64,000 nt of DNA, taken from positions 7,600,501-7,664,500 of the forward strand of contig NZ_JADBEG010000001.1 of the NCBI RefSeq assembly GCF_014873755.1. Reading direction: 5' to 3'. This document shows, piece after piece, positions 52,766-60,981 of this stretch. Below the pieces are notes generated by a model. That model was not told where the DNA came from and ran no database searches. It saw only the letters and a program-made list of their open reading frames with translations. Source of the stretch: Amycolatopsis lexingtonensis (GTDB taxonomy: Bacteria > Actinomycetota > Actinomycetes > Mycobacteriales > Pseudonocardiaceae). Positions within the stretch are counted from its first letter, which is position 1. Every line of letters begins with the position of its first letter. The position numbers and the translations under genes were made by a program.

Positions 52766-53354
52766 GACCGGAGCGACCACCCCGAAGGGGGAGCGACGCC
52801 GCGCCGCGCTCGTCGAGGCCGCCGCGAAGCTGCTCGTCGAGGGCGGGTTCGACGCCGTCCGGCACCGGGCGGTCGCCGAACGGGCCGGCCTGCCGCTCGC
52901 GTCGACGACGTACTACTTCGACTCGCTCGAGGACCTGGTCACGGCGGCCGTCGAGCACCACTCGAACGCCGAGCTGGAGACGGGCCGGCGGCGGCTCGAG
53001 GAGCTCGCGACCCGCAACCGCGGTGTCCAGGCGACGGTCGAGCTGGTGCTGGAGATGCTGCTCGGCCCGGAGAGCGGTGACCCGGAGGCCGACGCCGAAG
53101 CGGTCCTCCTGCGCTACGAGCGCCTGGTCGCGACCGGCCGCCGCCCGTACCTGCGGCCGTTGATGCGGACGCTGTCGGCCCAGCTCAACGAGCTGCTGGC
53201 GGAGATCTTCGCCCGCTCGGGCACGCCGGTCTCCGCCACCGACCTCGAGCGCCTGATCGCGCTGGTCGACGGCGCCGTCGTCAACGCGCTGATCGAGATC
53301 GACCCGGAACCCCGCGCCGCGGCGGCCCGCATGCTCCAGGCCGCGCTGGCCTGA
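52764..53354 (+). CDS. TetR-family transcriptional regulator
   Basis: A 196-residue regulator. The HTH is clear (ERRRAALVEAAAKLLVEGGF, then VRHRAVAERAGLPLASTTYYFDSLEDLV). The C-terminal ligand domain is helical and resembles the group typified by transporter or fatty-acid regulators. ATG 52764 lies on the palindrome noted above. It is monocistronic, convergent with the GntR gene. Its target is unknown. Confidence 0.9.
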   Translation: MTGATTPKGERRRAALVEAAAKLLVEGGFDAVRHRAVAERAGLPLASTTYYFDSLEDLVTAAVEHHSNAELETGRRRLEELATRNRGVQATVELVLEMLLGPESGDPEADAEAVLLRYERLVATGRRPYLRPLMRTLSAQLNELLAEIFARSGTPVSATDLERLIALVDGAVVNALIEIDPEPRAAAARMLQAALA

Positions 53355-53358
53355 GCGG

Positions 53359-54060
53359 TCACGACTCGCGCTGAGCCCTTTCGAGGTCGTCGCGGGACTT
53401 CGTGACCAGGGCCAGCATGGCCTGTTCGGCGGCCGCGGGGTCGCCGGAGACGATCGCGTCGAACACCTTCCGGTGGCTCGGCACCGGGTCCTCCGCCGAC
53501 GACCCCCCGTGCACCAGCTTGTCGCGCTCGGCCAGCCCGATCGCGATCACCCGTTCCATCCGCATCAGGAAGTTGTTGTGGGTGGCGGTCATCAGCCGCC
53601 GGTGGAAGGCGAGGTCGGCCTGGACGCTCGCCTCCGCGTCGCCGGCCGCCGCGGCCATGTCGGCGAGCGCTTCCCGCAGCCCCTCGATGTCCTCCTCCGA
53701 CGCCCGCCCGGCCGCGATCCGCGCCGCGGCCGGCTCGACGACCGCGCGGACCTCGGTGAGCTCGTCGAGCAGGCCCGGGTCGTCGGCGGCCGCGGTCTGC
53801 CAGCGCATGACGTCGGCGTCGAGCATGTTCCACTTCTCGCGCGGCTGGACGAACGTGCCGCGCTTCTGCCGGGCGTCGATCATGCCCTTCGCGGCCAGCA
53901 CTTTGAGCGCTTCACGCAGGGCGGTCAGGCTGATGTCGAGCTCTTCGCGCAGTGCCGGCAGGTCGAGGACGGTGCCCTCGCCCCACTCGTCGGAGAGGAT
54001 CCGGCTGGCCAGTGCCTCCACGGTCTGGCCGTGCAACCCGCGTGGCCGGTGTTCGGTCAA
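53359..54060 (-). CDS. GntR/FadR-family regulator of the galactoside cluster
   Basis: A 233-residue regulator. The winged HTH is at residues 10-75 (QTVEALASRILSDEWGEGTV, then LREELDISLTALREALKVLAAKG). The FCD ligand-binding domain follows, with ADLAFHRRLMTATHNNFLMR (metal-binding Asp and His). Proteins of this type regulate sugar-acid pathways (DgoR-like). It is divergent from the galactoside ABC operon and shares a palindrome with it at 54121-54133. It appears to start with TTG 54060 with GAGAGG upstream. Confidence 0.88.
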   Translation of the reverse strand: MTEHRPRGLHGQTVEALASRILSDEWGEGTVLDLPALREELDISLTALREALKVLAAKGMIDARQKRGTFVQPREKWNMLDADVMRWQTAAADDPGLLDELTEVRAVVEPAAARIAAGRASEEDIEGLREALADMAAAAGDAEASVQADLAFHRRLMTATHNNFLMRMERVIAIGLAERDKLVHGGSSAEDPVPSHRKVFDAIVSGDPAAAEQAMLALVTKSRDDLERAQRES

Positions 54061-54120
54061 TGGATGGGCCTCTCAGCTGGCGGACTGACGGAACGTCATC
54101 CTACGCTGCCTGCGAAGTCG

Positions 54121-54146
54121 TCATAAATTATGAATACATCTTGACA
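54121..54146 (+). promoter_or_regulatory. GntR operator and -35 element of the ABC operon
   Basis: TCATAAATTATGA (54121-54133) is a perfect 6+1+6 palindrome in an AT-rich island; TTGACA (54141-54146) follows it, a good -35 box. The position between the divergent GntR and sugar-transport genes indicates repression by the GntR protein. Confidence 0.65.
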
Positions 54147-54207
54147 GCGGGCACGCCCGGTTGCACTCTTTGGCAGCAGTCACGCGCCAAGACAAAGGGG
54201 TCACGAC

Positions 54208-55506
54208 ATGACGAGTGCCGGCCTGTCCCGCCGTCGTTTCCTGCGCAACGCGAGCCTCGCCGGGCTGGGGGCCGTCGGCTCGGGCAGCTTCCTCGCCGCC
54301 TGCGCCACTTCCGCCTCCGGCGGCCCGGTCAAGCAGGCCGCCGGCGCGGTCACCGTCCAGTCGAACCTGTCCTCGCCCGAGGCGAAGAAAGCGATCGAGG
54401 CGCTGGCCAAGGCCTTCGGCGACAAGGGCGGCGCGACGGCGACCGTGAACACCGTGGCGTCGGAAACCTTCCGCACCCAGCTGCCCAGCTACCTCACCGC
54501 GGCCAACCCGCCCGACACGTTCACGTGGTACCCGGGCTCGCTGCTGTCCGGCTACGCGCGCAAGGGCCTGCTCCTCGACGTCGGCGACGTCTGGCAGACC
54601 ATGGGCGATTACAGCGCGGCCTTCCGCGCGCTCTCCGGCGACGGCGCCGGCCACCAGGTCTTCATCCCGACGTCCTACTACTGGTGGGGCTTCTTCTACC
54701 GGAAGTCCAACTTCGCGAAGTGGGGCGTGCGGCCGCCGACGAACTGGACCGAGTTCCTCGCGCTGTGCGAAACCCTGAAGGGCAAGGGAATCGCGCCGAT
54801 CGGGCTGGGTGCGGGCGGCAACACGCCGTGGACCGCGTCGGCCTGGTTCGACTACCTGAACATCCGGATCAACGGCGCGCCCTTCCACCGCGAGCTGCTC
54901 GCCGGCAAGCAGCGCTTCGACGACCCGCGCGTCAAGAAGATCTTCGACCCGTGGCGCCAGGCCCTGCCGTACTTCGACCCGAACGGCACGGCGATCGCGT
55001 TCCAGGACGCCACCACGGTGCTGCTGCAGGGCCGCACCGGCATGGTGCTGACCGGCACGTTCTTCGCCGACGCCGCCCCGAAGGACGCGCTCGGCGACCT
55101 CGACTTCTTCCAGTTCCCGATCCTCGACCCCGCGGTGCCGGTGGCCGAAGAGGGCCCGACCGACGGTTTCTTCGCCAGCGCACGCACGCCGCACGTCGCC
55201 GAGGTCAAGGAGTGGTTCAAGTACGTGGCCACGGCCGAAGCGCAGGAGCTCTACATCAAGAACTCGTCCGGCACCGTGCTGCCGACCAACCCGTCGGCGA
55301 AGGACACCGGGACGCCGTTGGTCCAAAAGGGACGGAAGATGCTGGCGGACGCCAAGGAGATCACGCAGTTCTTCAACCGCGACTCCTCCGACGCGCTGCA
55401 GCCGACCGCCGACGCCGCGCTGATCCGGTTCATCCAGAAGCCGAACGAGCTGGACTCGATCCTGGCCGACTGGCAGACCGCCGCGCAGAAGGTCTGGCAG
55501 TCCTGA
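54208..55506 (+). CDS. Sugar ABC transporter substrate-binding lipoprotein
   Basis: A 432-residue exported protein. Its signal peptide is of the twin-arginine type with a lipobox (LSRRRFLRNASL, then LAAC near residue 31). The mature part is a family 1 sugar-binding protein (SNLSSPEAKKAIEALAKAFG, TWYPGSLLSGYARKGLLLDV, QVFIPTSYYWWGFFYRKSNF). It binds an oligosaccharide, by context an alpha-galactoside such as raffinose or melibiose. ATG 54208 has AGGGG upstream. First gene of a four-gene operon. Confidence 0.92.
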   Translation: MTSAGLSRRRFLRNASLAGLGAVGSGSFLAACATSASGGPVKQAAGAVTVQSNLSSPEAKKAIEALAKAFGDKGGATATVNTVASETFRTQLPSYLTAANPPDTFTWYPGSLLSGYARKGLLLDVGDVWQTMGDYSAAFRALSGDGAGHQVFIPTSYYWWGFFYRKSNFAKWGVRPPTNWTEFLALCETLKGKGIAPIGLGAGGNTPWTASAWFDYLNIRINGAPFHRELLAGKQRFDDPRVKKIFDPWRQALPYFDPNGTAIAFQDATTVLLQGRTGMVLTGTFFADAAPKDALGDLDFFQFPILDPAVPVAEEGPTDGFFASARTPHVAEVKEWFKYVATAEAQELYIKNSSGTVLPTNPSAKDTGTPLVQKGRKMLADAKEITQFFNRDSSDALQPTADAALIRFIQKPNELDSILADWQTAAQKVWQS

Positions 55507-55507
55507 C

Positions 55508-56425
55508 ATGGCGGTGCTGACCGCCGACCGGCCGAAGACCGCGGCGCGGGCCCCGAAACGCCGCCGCCGGGTCTCGCCGGTGCTGCTGGCGTTCGTCCTG
55601 GTGCCCCTCGTGGTCGAGGGGTTCTGGGTGTTCTGGCCCGCGCTGCAGGGGTTCTACCTGGCGCTGACGAACTGGGACGGCGTCTCGGCGCCGGCGTTCG
55701 TCGGTTTCGGGAACTTCGCCGAGATGTTCTCCGACGACATCTTCAAGACCGCCGCGCTCGACACGGTGCTCTGGCTGGTGCTCTTCGGCGGCCTCTCGGC
55801 GGCCGGCGGGCTCGCGCTGGCGACGTTGCTGCAGCGCGAACGCCGGGGCGTCGGGTTCTACCGGGCCGCCCTGTTCACGCCGGTGGTGTTCTCGCTGGTC
55901 GCGACGTCGCTGATCTGGCAGGTGATCTACCAGCCGGACGGCGTCTTCAACAAGGTGCTCGGCGCGGTCGGGCTGGAGAGCTGGCAGCACTCGTGGCTGG
56001 CCGACCCGAAGACCGCGCTGTACGCGGTGCTCGTGCCGGCGCTGTGGCGCCAGCTCGGGTACGTGATGGTGCTGTACCTGGCCGGGCTCAAGGGCATCGA
56101 CCCGGCGCTGTACGAAGCGGCCAAATTGGACGGTGCCACCGCGTGGCAGCAGTTCCGCAACGTGACGTGGCCGCAGCTGCGCAGCGTCAACTCGGTGGTC
56201 CTGTCGGTGATCATCATCGACTCCCTGCGCTCCTTCGACGTCGTGTGGTCGATGACGAAGGGCGGGCCGTACCACTCGTCCGAGCTGCTCAGCACGTACA
56301 TGTACGCGACGGCGTTCCAGTCGCTGCGGCTCGGCTACGCGTCCGCGCTGGCCGTGGTGATCTTCGTGCTGGCGTTCGGCGTGATCGTGACCTACCTCGT
56401 GCGTGCCTTCCGGGAGGACTCGTGA
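55508..56425 (+). CDS. Sugar ABC transporter permease, MalF/UgpA type
   Basis: A 305-residue permease with six helices and the EAA loop (EAAKLDGATAWQQFRNVTWPQ). The N-terminus is a basic tail (AARAPKRRRRVSP). Its ATG lies 1 bp after the binding-protein stop. It pairs with the second permease to form the channel. No ATPase gene is in the operon, so a shared MsiK-type ATPase encoded elsewhere probably serves it, as in Streptomyces. Confidence 0.93.
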   Translation: MAVLTADRPKTAARAPKRRRRVSPVLLAFVLVPLVVEGFWVFWPALQGFYLALTNWDGVSAPAFVGFGNFAEMFSDDIFKTAALDTVLWLVLFGGLSAAGGLALATLLQRERRGVGFYRAALFTPVVFSLVATSLIWQVIYQPDGVFNKVLGAVGLESWQHSWLADPKTALYAVLVPALWRQLGYVMVLYLAGLKGIDPALYEAAKLDGATAWQQFRNVTWPQLRSVNSVVLSVIIIDSLRSFDVVWSMTKGGPYHSSELLSTYMYATAFQSLRLGYASALAVVIFVLAFGVIVTYLVRAFREDS

Positions 56426-57240
56426 AAGCGCGGACCTTCGGCTTCCACCTGGTCGCGGGCGGCCTCGCGGTGCTGTGGCTGCTGCCGATCCTGCTCGTGC
56501 TGACCACCAGCGTCCGGTCCTTTTCGGACATCGCGTCGAACGGGCTGGGCGCGCTGCCGGCGTCGTTCTCGCTGGACGGTTTCGGGCAGGCGTGGGGCGA
56601 GGGCGGCGGCGGGCACGCGATGCTGAACAGCCTGCTGGTGACCGTCCCGACGGTGCTGCTCGCGCTGTTGCTGAGCTCGGCGGCGGCGTTCGCGCTGAGC
56701 CGGTACGCGATCCCGTTCCGCCGCACGCTGATCCTGGTGATGCTGTCCGGCAACCTGCTGCCGCCGCAGATCCTCCTGGTGCCGGTGGCGAAGCTCGCCG
56801 AGCTGCTCGGCATCTACGACACGCTGACCGCGCTGATCGTCGTCCAGGTCGGCTTCGGGCTGGGGTTCTACACCTTCGTGCTGCAGGGCTTCATGCGGTC
56901 CATCCCGGACGAGGTCCAGCAGGCCGCGCTGATCGACGGCGCCGGCGTCGGCCAGATCTTCTGGCGGATCATCCTGCCGATGACCCGCCCGGCGCTGGCC
57001 GCGCTCGGCGCGCTGGCGTTCACCTGGACGTTCAACGACCTGCTGTGGTCGATCACCGTGCTGCGCACCGGTTCGGTGATGCCGGTGACGCCGGCGCTGC
57101 TCGGCCTGCAGGGGCAGTACGTGTCCAACTGGAACGTGATCGCGGCGGGCTCGGTCATCGCGGCCGTCCCGACCGTGGCCGTGTTCCTGCGGTTCCAGAA
57201 GCACTTCATTTCCGGGCTCGCGATCGGGGCGATCAAGTGA
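56422..57240 (+). CDS. Sugar ABC transporter permease, MalG/UgpE type
   Basis: A 272-residue permease with the EAA loop (QQAALIDGAGVGQIFWRIIL) and six helices. GTG 56422 overlaps the upstream stop as GTGA. It is followed by the GH36 gene, again by a GTGA overlap (57237-57240). This arrangement means the transporter and the cytoplasmic galactosidase are made together. Confidence 0.94.
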   Translation: MKARTFGFHLVAGGLAVLWLLPILLVLTTSVRSFSDIASNGLGALPASFSLDGFGQAWGEGGGGHAMLNSLLVTVPTVLLALLLSSAAAFALSRYAIPFRRTLILVMLSGNLLPPQILLVPVAKLAELLGIYDTLTALIVVQVGFGLGFYTFVLQGFMRSIPDEVQQAALIDGAGVGQIFWRIILPMTRPALAALGALAFTWTFNDLLWSITVLRTGSVMPVTPALLGLQGQYVSNWNVIAAGSVIAAVPTVAVFLRFQKHFISGLAIGAIK

Positions 57241-59306
57241 CGTGGACCGTGTCGATGGCGACGACTTCCTACACGGTGGCGCTGGATCCTTCGTCCCGGT
57301 GGGCCGAACTCGTCGCGTGGGGTCCGGCCGGGATCGAAGCCGGGCCGTCGGTGTTCGCCAACCGCGGTGAGGTGCACTTCATCACCGAAGCCGACGCGGC
57401 CCCGGTCGAGTACGCCCCGCTGGGCCTGCGCCCGTTCTCCGGCGCGGACGTCTCGGTGCGCGGCGGTTCCTGGTGGCGCTTCGACTCGGCTTCGTCGGAC
57501 CCCGACTTGCGGCTGACCTTCGTGGACGAGGTTTCCGGGTTGCGCGCGGTGCTCTGCTACCGCGCGGTCCCGGAGACCGACGTGCTCACCCGCTGGGTCG
57601 AGTTCGAGAACTCCGGTTCGTCCACTTTGGAATTCGACCGGCTCGGCTCGGCGGGCGTCTGCGTGCCGACGACGTCCGGTGCCCGCTTGACGTACTTGAC
57701 CGGCCAGTGGTCGCAGGAGTTCACCCGCCGGTCGGTGGAACTGTCCGCGGGCGGCTTCCGGATGGAGAGCCGCTTCGGCGTCCCTGGCCACGCGCACGTG
57801 CCGTGGCTGGCGGTGCAGGACGCTTCCGGCGGCGCTGCTTACGGCGTCTCCCTGGAGTGGCCGGGTTCGTGGTCCATCGAGGCGGACGTCGAGCCGTCGG
57901 GCCTGACGCGCGTCCGGGCCGGTCGGCTACCCTCGCCCGGTCCCGTTCTGCTCGAGCCGGGTGCTTCGCTGGCCACGCCGCCGGTGGCGCTGGCGTCCAG
58001 TGTGGACGGTCTCGCCGAGCTGGCGTCGGTGTGGCACGACTACGACCGCGTCCTGGCGGGTTCGCGGTGGCAGCGCCCGCGTCCGGTGCTCTACAACTCG
58101 TGGGAGGCGACCGGCTTCGACGTCCGCGGCGCGCACCAGCTGGAGCTGGCGAAGCGGGCGGCGGACCTCGGCGTCGAGCTGTTCGTGGTGGACGACGGCT
58201 GGTTCACCGGCCGCGACGACGACACCGGTGGCCTCGGCGACTGGACACCGGCGGAGCCCACGTTCGGCGCGTTCGTCGACGCGGTGCGGGAGCTGGGCCT
58301 GGAGTTCGGGCTGTGGGTCGAGCCGGAGGCGGTCAGCCCGAAGTCGCGGCTGTACGCGGAGCACCCGGACTGGGTGTACCGGATCGACGGCCGCCCGCTG
58401 ACGTTGATCCGCAACCAGCTGCTGCTGGACCTGGGGCTTCCCGCGGTGGTGGACTTCGTGAAGTCCATTCTGGACGCACTGCTGACGACGTATCCGATTT
58501 CGTACCTGAAGTGGGACATGAACCGCCCCCCGACCGAACGCGGCCGTCCCGGCTCGCCCACCGCGGACCTGGACGCCGAGCACGTGGCCGGGTACCTGTC
58601 GGTGCTGGACCACCTGCGCGTGTGTCACCCGCACGTGACGGTGGAGGCGTGCGCGGGCGGCGGCGGCCGCACCGACCTGGCGACGGTCGCCCGCGCGGAC
58701 GTGGTCTGGCCGAGCGACAACACCGGGCCGCTGGACCGGCTGGCGATCCAGGACGGGTTCCTGCTGATGCACGCCCCGCACCTGATGAGTTCCTGGGTGA
58801 CGGATTCCCCGGGCGTGTTCGACCCGCGCCCGCGTTCGTTGCGCTTCCGCTTCGTGACGGCGATGGCGGGCGTGCTGGGGATCGGGGCGGACCTTTCGCG
58901 GTGGACGTCTTCGCAGAATGCGGAGGCGGCTGCGCTGATCGAGGTGTACAAGTCGATCCGCGACGTGATCCACCACGGGACGGCTCGGGTCCTCCACGGC
59001 CCCACCGAACCGACGGCGGCTACGCAGTACACGTCGGAGGACGGTGACACGGTGGTCGTGCTGGCTTGGAGCACGGGTCCCTTGACGGGCGCCCCGCTGA
59101 CCCCGGGCCGGTCTTCACGGGTGCGGTTGGCGGTGTGGGCGGATTCGTCCTATGTGGACAGGGAGGGGGCCCGGTACTCCGGGGCGCACCTGAAGTACGC
59201 GGGCCTCCCGTTCGACTGGACCGCGGACCACGACGCCGACGTCGTGGTCCTGCGACGTCAGGGCAGGGAAACCGGCAGCACGAACGTCGGCGACCCCGTC
59301 GGGTAG
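57237..59306 (+). CDS. Cytoplasmic alpha-galactosidase, GH36
   Basis: A 689-residue GH36 enzyme. The nucleophile Asp 427 lies in YLKWDMNR and the acid/base Asp 494 in PSDNTGPLDRL. VLYNSWEATGFDV, LFVVDDGWFTGRDDD and LGLEFGLWVEPEAV are also standard. The first 270 residues are the N-terminal beta-supersandwich. No signal peptide, so imported alpha-galactosides are cut inside the cell to galactose plus the remaining sugar. GTG 57237 overlaps the permease stop; ATG 57255 is an alternative. Its last 49 bp overlap the convergent lactonase gene. Confidence 0.95.
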   Translation: MTWTVSMATTSYTVALDPSSRWAELVAWGPAGIEAGPSVFANRGEVHFITEADAAPVEYAPLGLRPFSGADVSVRGGSWWRFDSASSDPDLRLTFVDEVSGLRAVLCYRAVPETDVLTRWVEFENSGSSTLEFDRLGSAGVCVPTTSGARLTYLTGQWSQEFTRRSVELSAGGFRMESRFGVPGHAHVPWLAVQDASGGAAYGVSLEWPGSWSIEADVEPSGLTRVRAGRLPSPGPVLLEPGASLATPPVALASSVDGLAELASVWHDYDRVLAGSRWQRPRPVLYNSWEATGFDVRGAHQLELAKRAADLGVELFVVDDGWFTGRDDDTGGLGDWTPAEPTFGAFVDAVRELGLEFGLWVEPEAVSPKSRLYAEHPDWVYRIDGRPLTLIRNQLLLDLGLPAVVDFVKSILDALLTTYPISYLKWDMNRPPTERGRPGSPTADLDAEHVAGYLSVLDHLRVCHPHVTVEACAGGGGRTDLATVARADVVWPSDNTGPLDRLAIQDGFLLMHAPHLMSSWVTDSPGVFDPRPRSLRFRFVTAMAGVLGIGADLSRWTSSQNAEAAALIEVYKSIRDVIHHGTARVLHGPTEPTAATQYTSEDGDTVVVLAWSTGPLTGAPLTPGRSSRVRLAVWADSSYVDREGARYSGAHLKYAGLPFDWTADHDADVVVLRRQGRETGSTNVGDPVG

Positions 59307-60259
59307 TACCGCAGCTCCGCCTCCCCCGACGCGGTCAGCGTGAACGCGGTAATCGCGTCCTCCGACTGCGCCGCCACATAACAAGTCCCGTCCACCAGCG
59401 CGAAGTGCCGCGGGTTCGCCCCGCACGGCTGGTCCGCCACCGCGGCGGCCTCGTCGAGGGCGAACTCCGTCACGCAGTCCGGGCCGCGGTTCGACACGTA
59501 CAGGCGCGAGTCGGCCAGCTCCAGGTGGGCCACCAGGTTCGGCCCCGACGGCGGAGACAACGTCGACGCGGTCGAAGCGACCACCGAAAACGCACCCGGG
59601 GACGTCTCCTGGACCGTCACCAGCGTCCCGGCCAGCTCCCCGACGACGTACGCCAGATCCGTGCCCGGCCGGCGGACCAGCTGGCGCGGGCCCGTGCCCG
59701 GCGGCAGCGCGGACACCGCCAGCGGCTCCAAACCACCGGACGGCGTCAACGTGTAGCTGCGGATTTCGTCCGTCCCGAGGTCGACCGCGCTCACGATCGA
59801 GGGGCCGGGGACCGCCATGTGGACGTGCGCCGCCTCCTGGCGGTCGGTGCGCGGTCCGCTGCCGGAGTGCCGCACCAGCGCGGTCCGGGACTCCAGGGCA
59901 CCGGACGAGGACAGCGAGAACACCGCCAGGCTGCCGCCGGTGTAGTTGGCGCACAGCAGGAACCGGCCGTCCGGGGTCACCGCCAGGTGGCACGGGTGCG
60001 CGCCGCCCGTCTCCAAGGTGCCCAGCACGGACAACGTGCCCGAAGCGTCGAAAGACAGCGCCGTCACGGCACCGGTGTCGGTCTCGTTCACCGCGTACAG
60101 GACCGGCAACGACGGGTGCCGGACCAGCCACGAAGGACACTCCAGCGGCAGCGAAGCGATCTCGGTCAGCGACCCCGACGGAGACCGTGAGAACGTCGTG
60201 ATCCCCGTACCGTTCCCCGCTTCACCGGTGTAGCACCCGACGAAGACCAGTTCAGCCAT
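59258..60259 (-). CDS. Lactonase, seven-bladed beta-propeller (PF10282)
   Basis: A 333-residue beta-propeller of the lactonase/6-phosphogluconolactonase family. MAELVFVGCYTGEAGNGTGI and HPSLPVLYAVNETD, GAHPCHLAVTPDGRFLLCANY (with the likely catalytic His) and the later PRHFALVDGTCYVAAQ are characteristic. In this cluster it probably hydrolyses galactonolactone to galactonate. ATG 60259 overlaps the aldolase stop by 8 bp; the two genes are co-transcribed. Confidence 0.87.
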   Translation of the reverse strand: MAELVFVGCYTGEAGNGTGITTFSRSPSGSLTEIASLPLECPSWLVRHPSLPVLYAVNETDTGAVTALSFDASGTLSVLGTLETGGAHPCHLAVTPDGRFLLCANYTGGSLAVFSLSSSGALESRTALVRHSGSGPRTDRQEAAHVHMAVPGPSIVSAVDLGTDEIRSYTLTPSGGLEPLAVSALPPGTGPRQLVRRPGTDLAYVVGELAGTLVTVQETSPGAFSVVASTASTLSPPSGPNLVAHLELADSRLYVSNRGPDCVTEFALDEAAAVADQPCGANPRHFALVDGTCYVAAQSEDAITAFTLTASGEAELRYYPTGSPTFVLPVSLP

Positions 60260-60869
60260 GCGCGCTCCTCAGCAACGTCTCGACCCGGACGGCGATCTCC
60301 GCGCCGGTCCCGCGGGTCAGCGCCGAGCCGATCCCGCAGGCCACCGCGCCCGCCGAGAGCCAGCCTGGCACGTCTTCCGGCGTGATGCCGCCGGTGGGCA
60401 CCAGCGGCGCCTGCGGGAGCGCCGCCCGGACGTCGGAGATCCACGACGGCGACAGCGCGGACGCCGGGAACACCTTCACCGCGTCGGCGCCTTCCGCCAG
60501 CGCGCGCACGATTTCCGTCACCGAGCCGGCGCCCGGGAAAGCGGCCGCGCCGTACCGGTGCGCGGTGCGGATCACCGCCGCGTCCACCGACGGCGACACC
60601 AGGAACCGGGCTCCCGCGCGGATCGCCAGGACCGCCGAGGCCTCGTCGAGGACGGTGCCGGCGCCGATCGTCGCGTCCGGGTAGGCCGCCGAGAGCCCGG
60701 AGATCGCGTCGAGTGCGCCGGGGTTGGTCAGCGGCAGCTCCACCGAGCGCAGCCCCGCTTCCAGGACCGCGCGGGCCGCGGACACCGCCGATTCCGCGTC
60801 GTGCGTGCGCACGATCCCGACGACGCCTTGGCGCAGTGCGTTCGCAGTGATCTCCCAGCGATAGCTCAT
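60252..60869 (-). CDS. KDPG/KDPGal-type aldolase (Eda family)
   Basis: A 205-residue class I aldolase cleaving 2-keto-3-deoxy-6-phosphosugar acids to pyruvate and glyceraldehyde-3-phosphate. Lys 132 in DAVKVFPASAL forms the Schiff base; Glu 44 in SVELPLTNP is the general acid/base; ATIGAGTVLDEASA and VPTGGITPEDVPGWL are standard. In context with galactonate dehydratase it is probably the KDPGal aldolase (DgoA type). It is transcribed leftward with the lactonase and is divergent from the GH27 gene. Confidence 0.92.
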   Translation of the reverse strand: MSYRWEITANALRQGVVGIVRTHDAESAVSAARAVLEAGLRSVELPLTNPGALDAISGLSAAYPDATIGAGTVLDEASAVLAIRAGARFLVSPSVDAAVIRTAHRYGAAAFPGAGSVTEIVRALAEGADAVKVFPASALSPSWISDVRAALPQAPLVPTGGITPEDVPGWLSAGAVACGIGSALTRGTGAEIAVRVETLLRSAHG

Positions 60870-60888
60870 CGCCCGAGCATAGCGCTTG

Positions 60889-60917
60889 AAATCTTAATTT
60901 AGGATTTATTCTTGACG
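60889..60917 (+). promoter_or_regulatory. AT-rich palindrome and -35 box between aldolase and GH27 genes
   Basis: AAATCTTAA-T-TTAGGATTT (60889-60907) is an 8-of-9 inverted repeat in a sharply AT-rich island, followed by TTGACG (60912-60917). It sits in the 112-bp gap between the divergent aldolase and GH27 genes. It is not identical to the 54121-54133 palindrome but similar in composition and placement. Confidence 0.55.
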
Positions 60918-60981
60918 GCGGCCGAGGCGCCCCGGCATGCTGCTCCCGGCTCGCAGTTCACCGGAGAAAGGCGTCCGGCAC

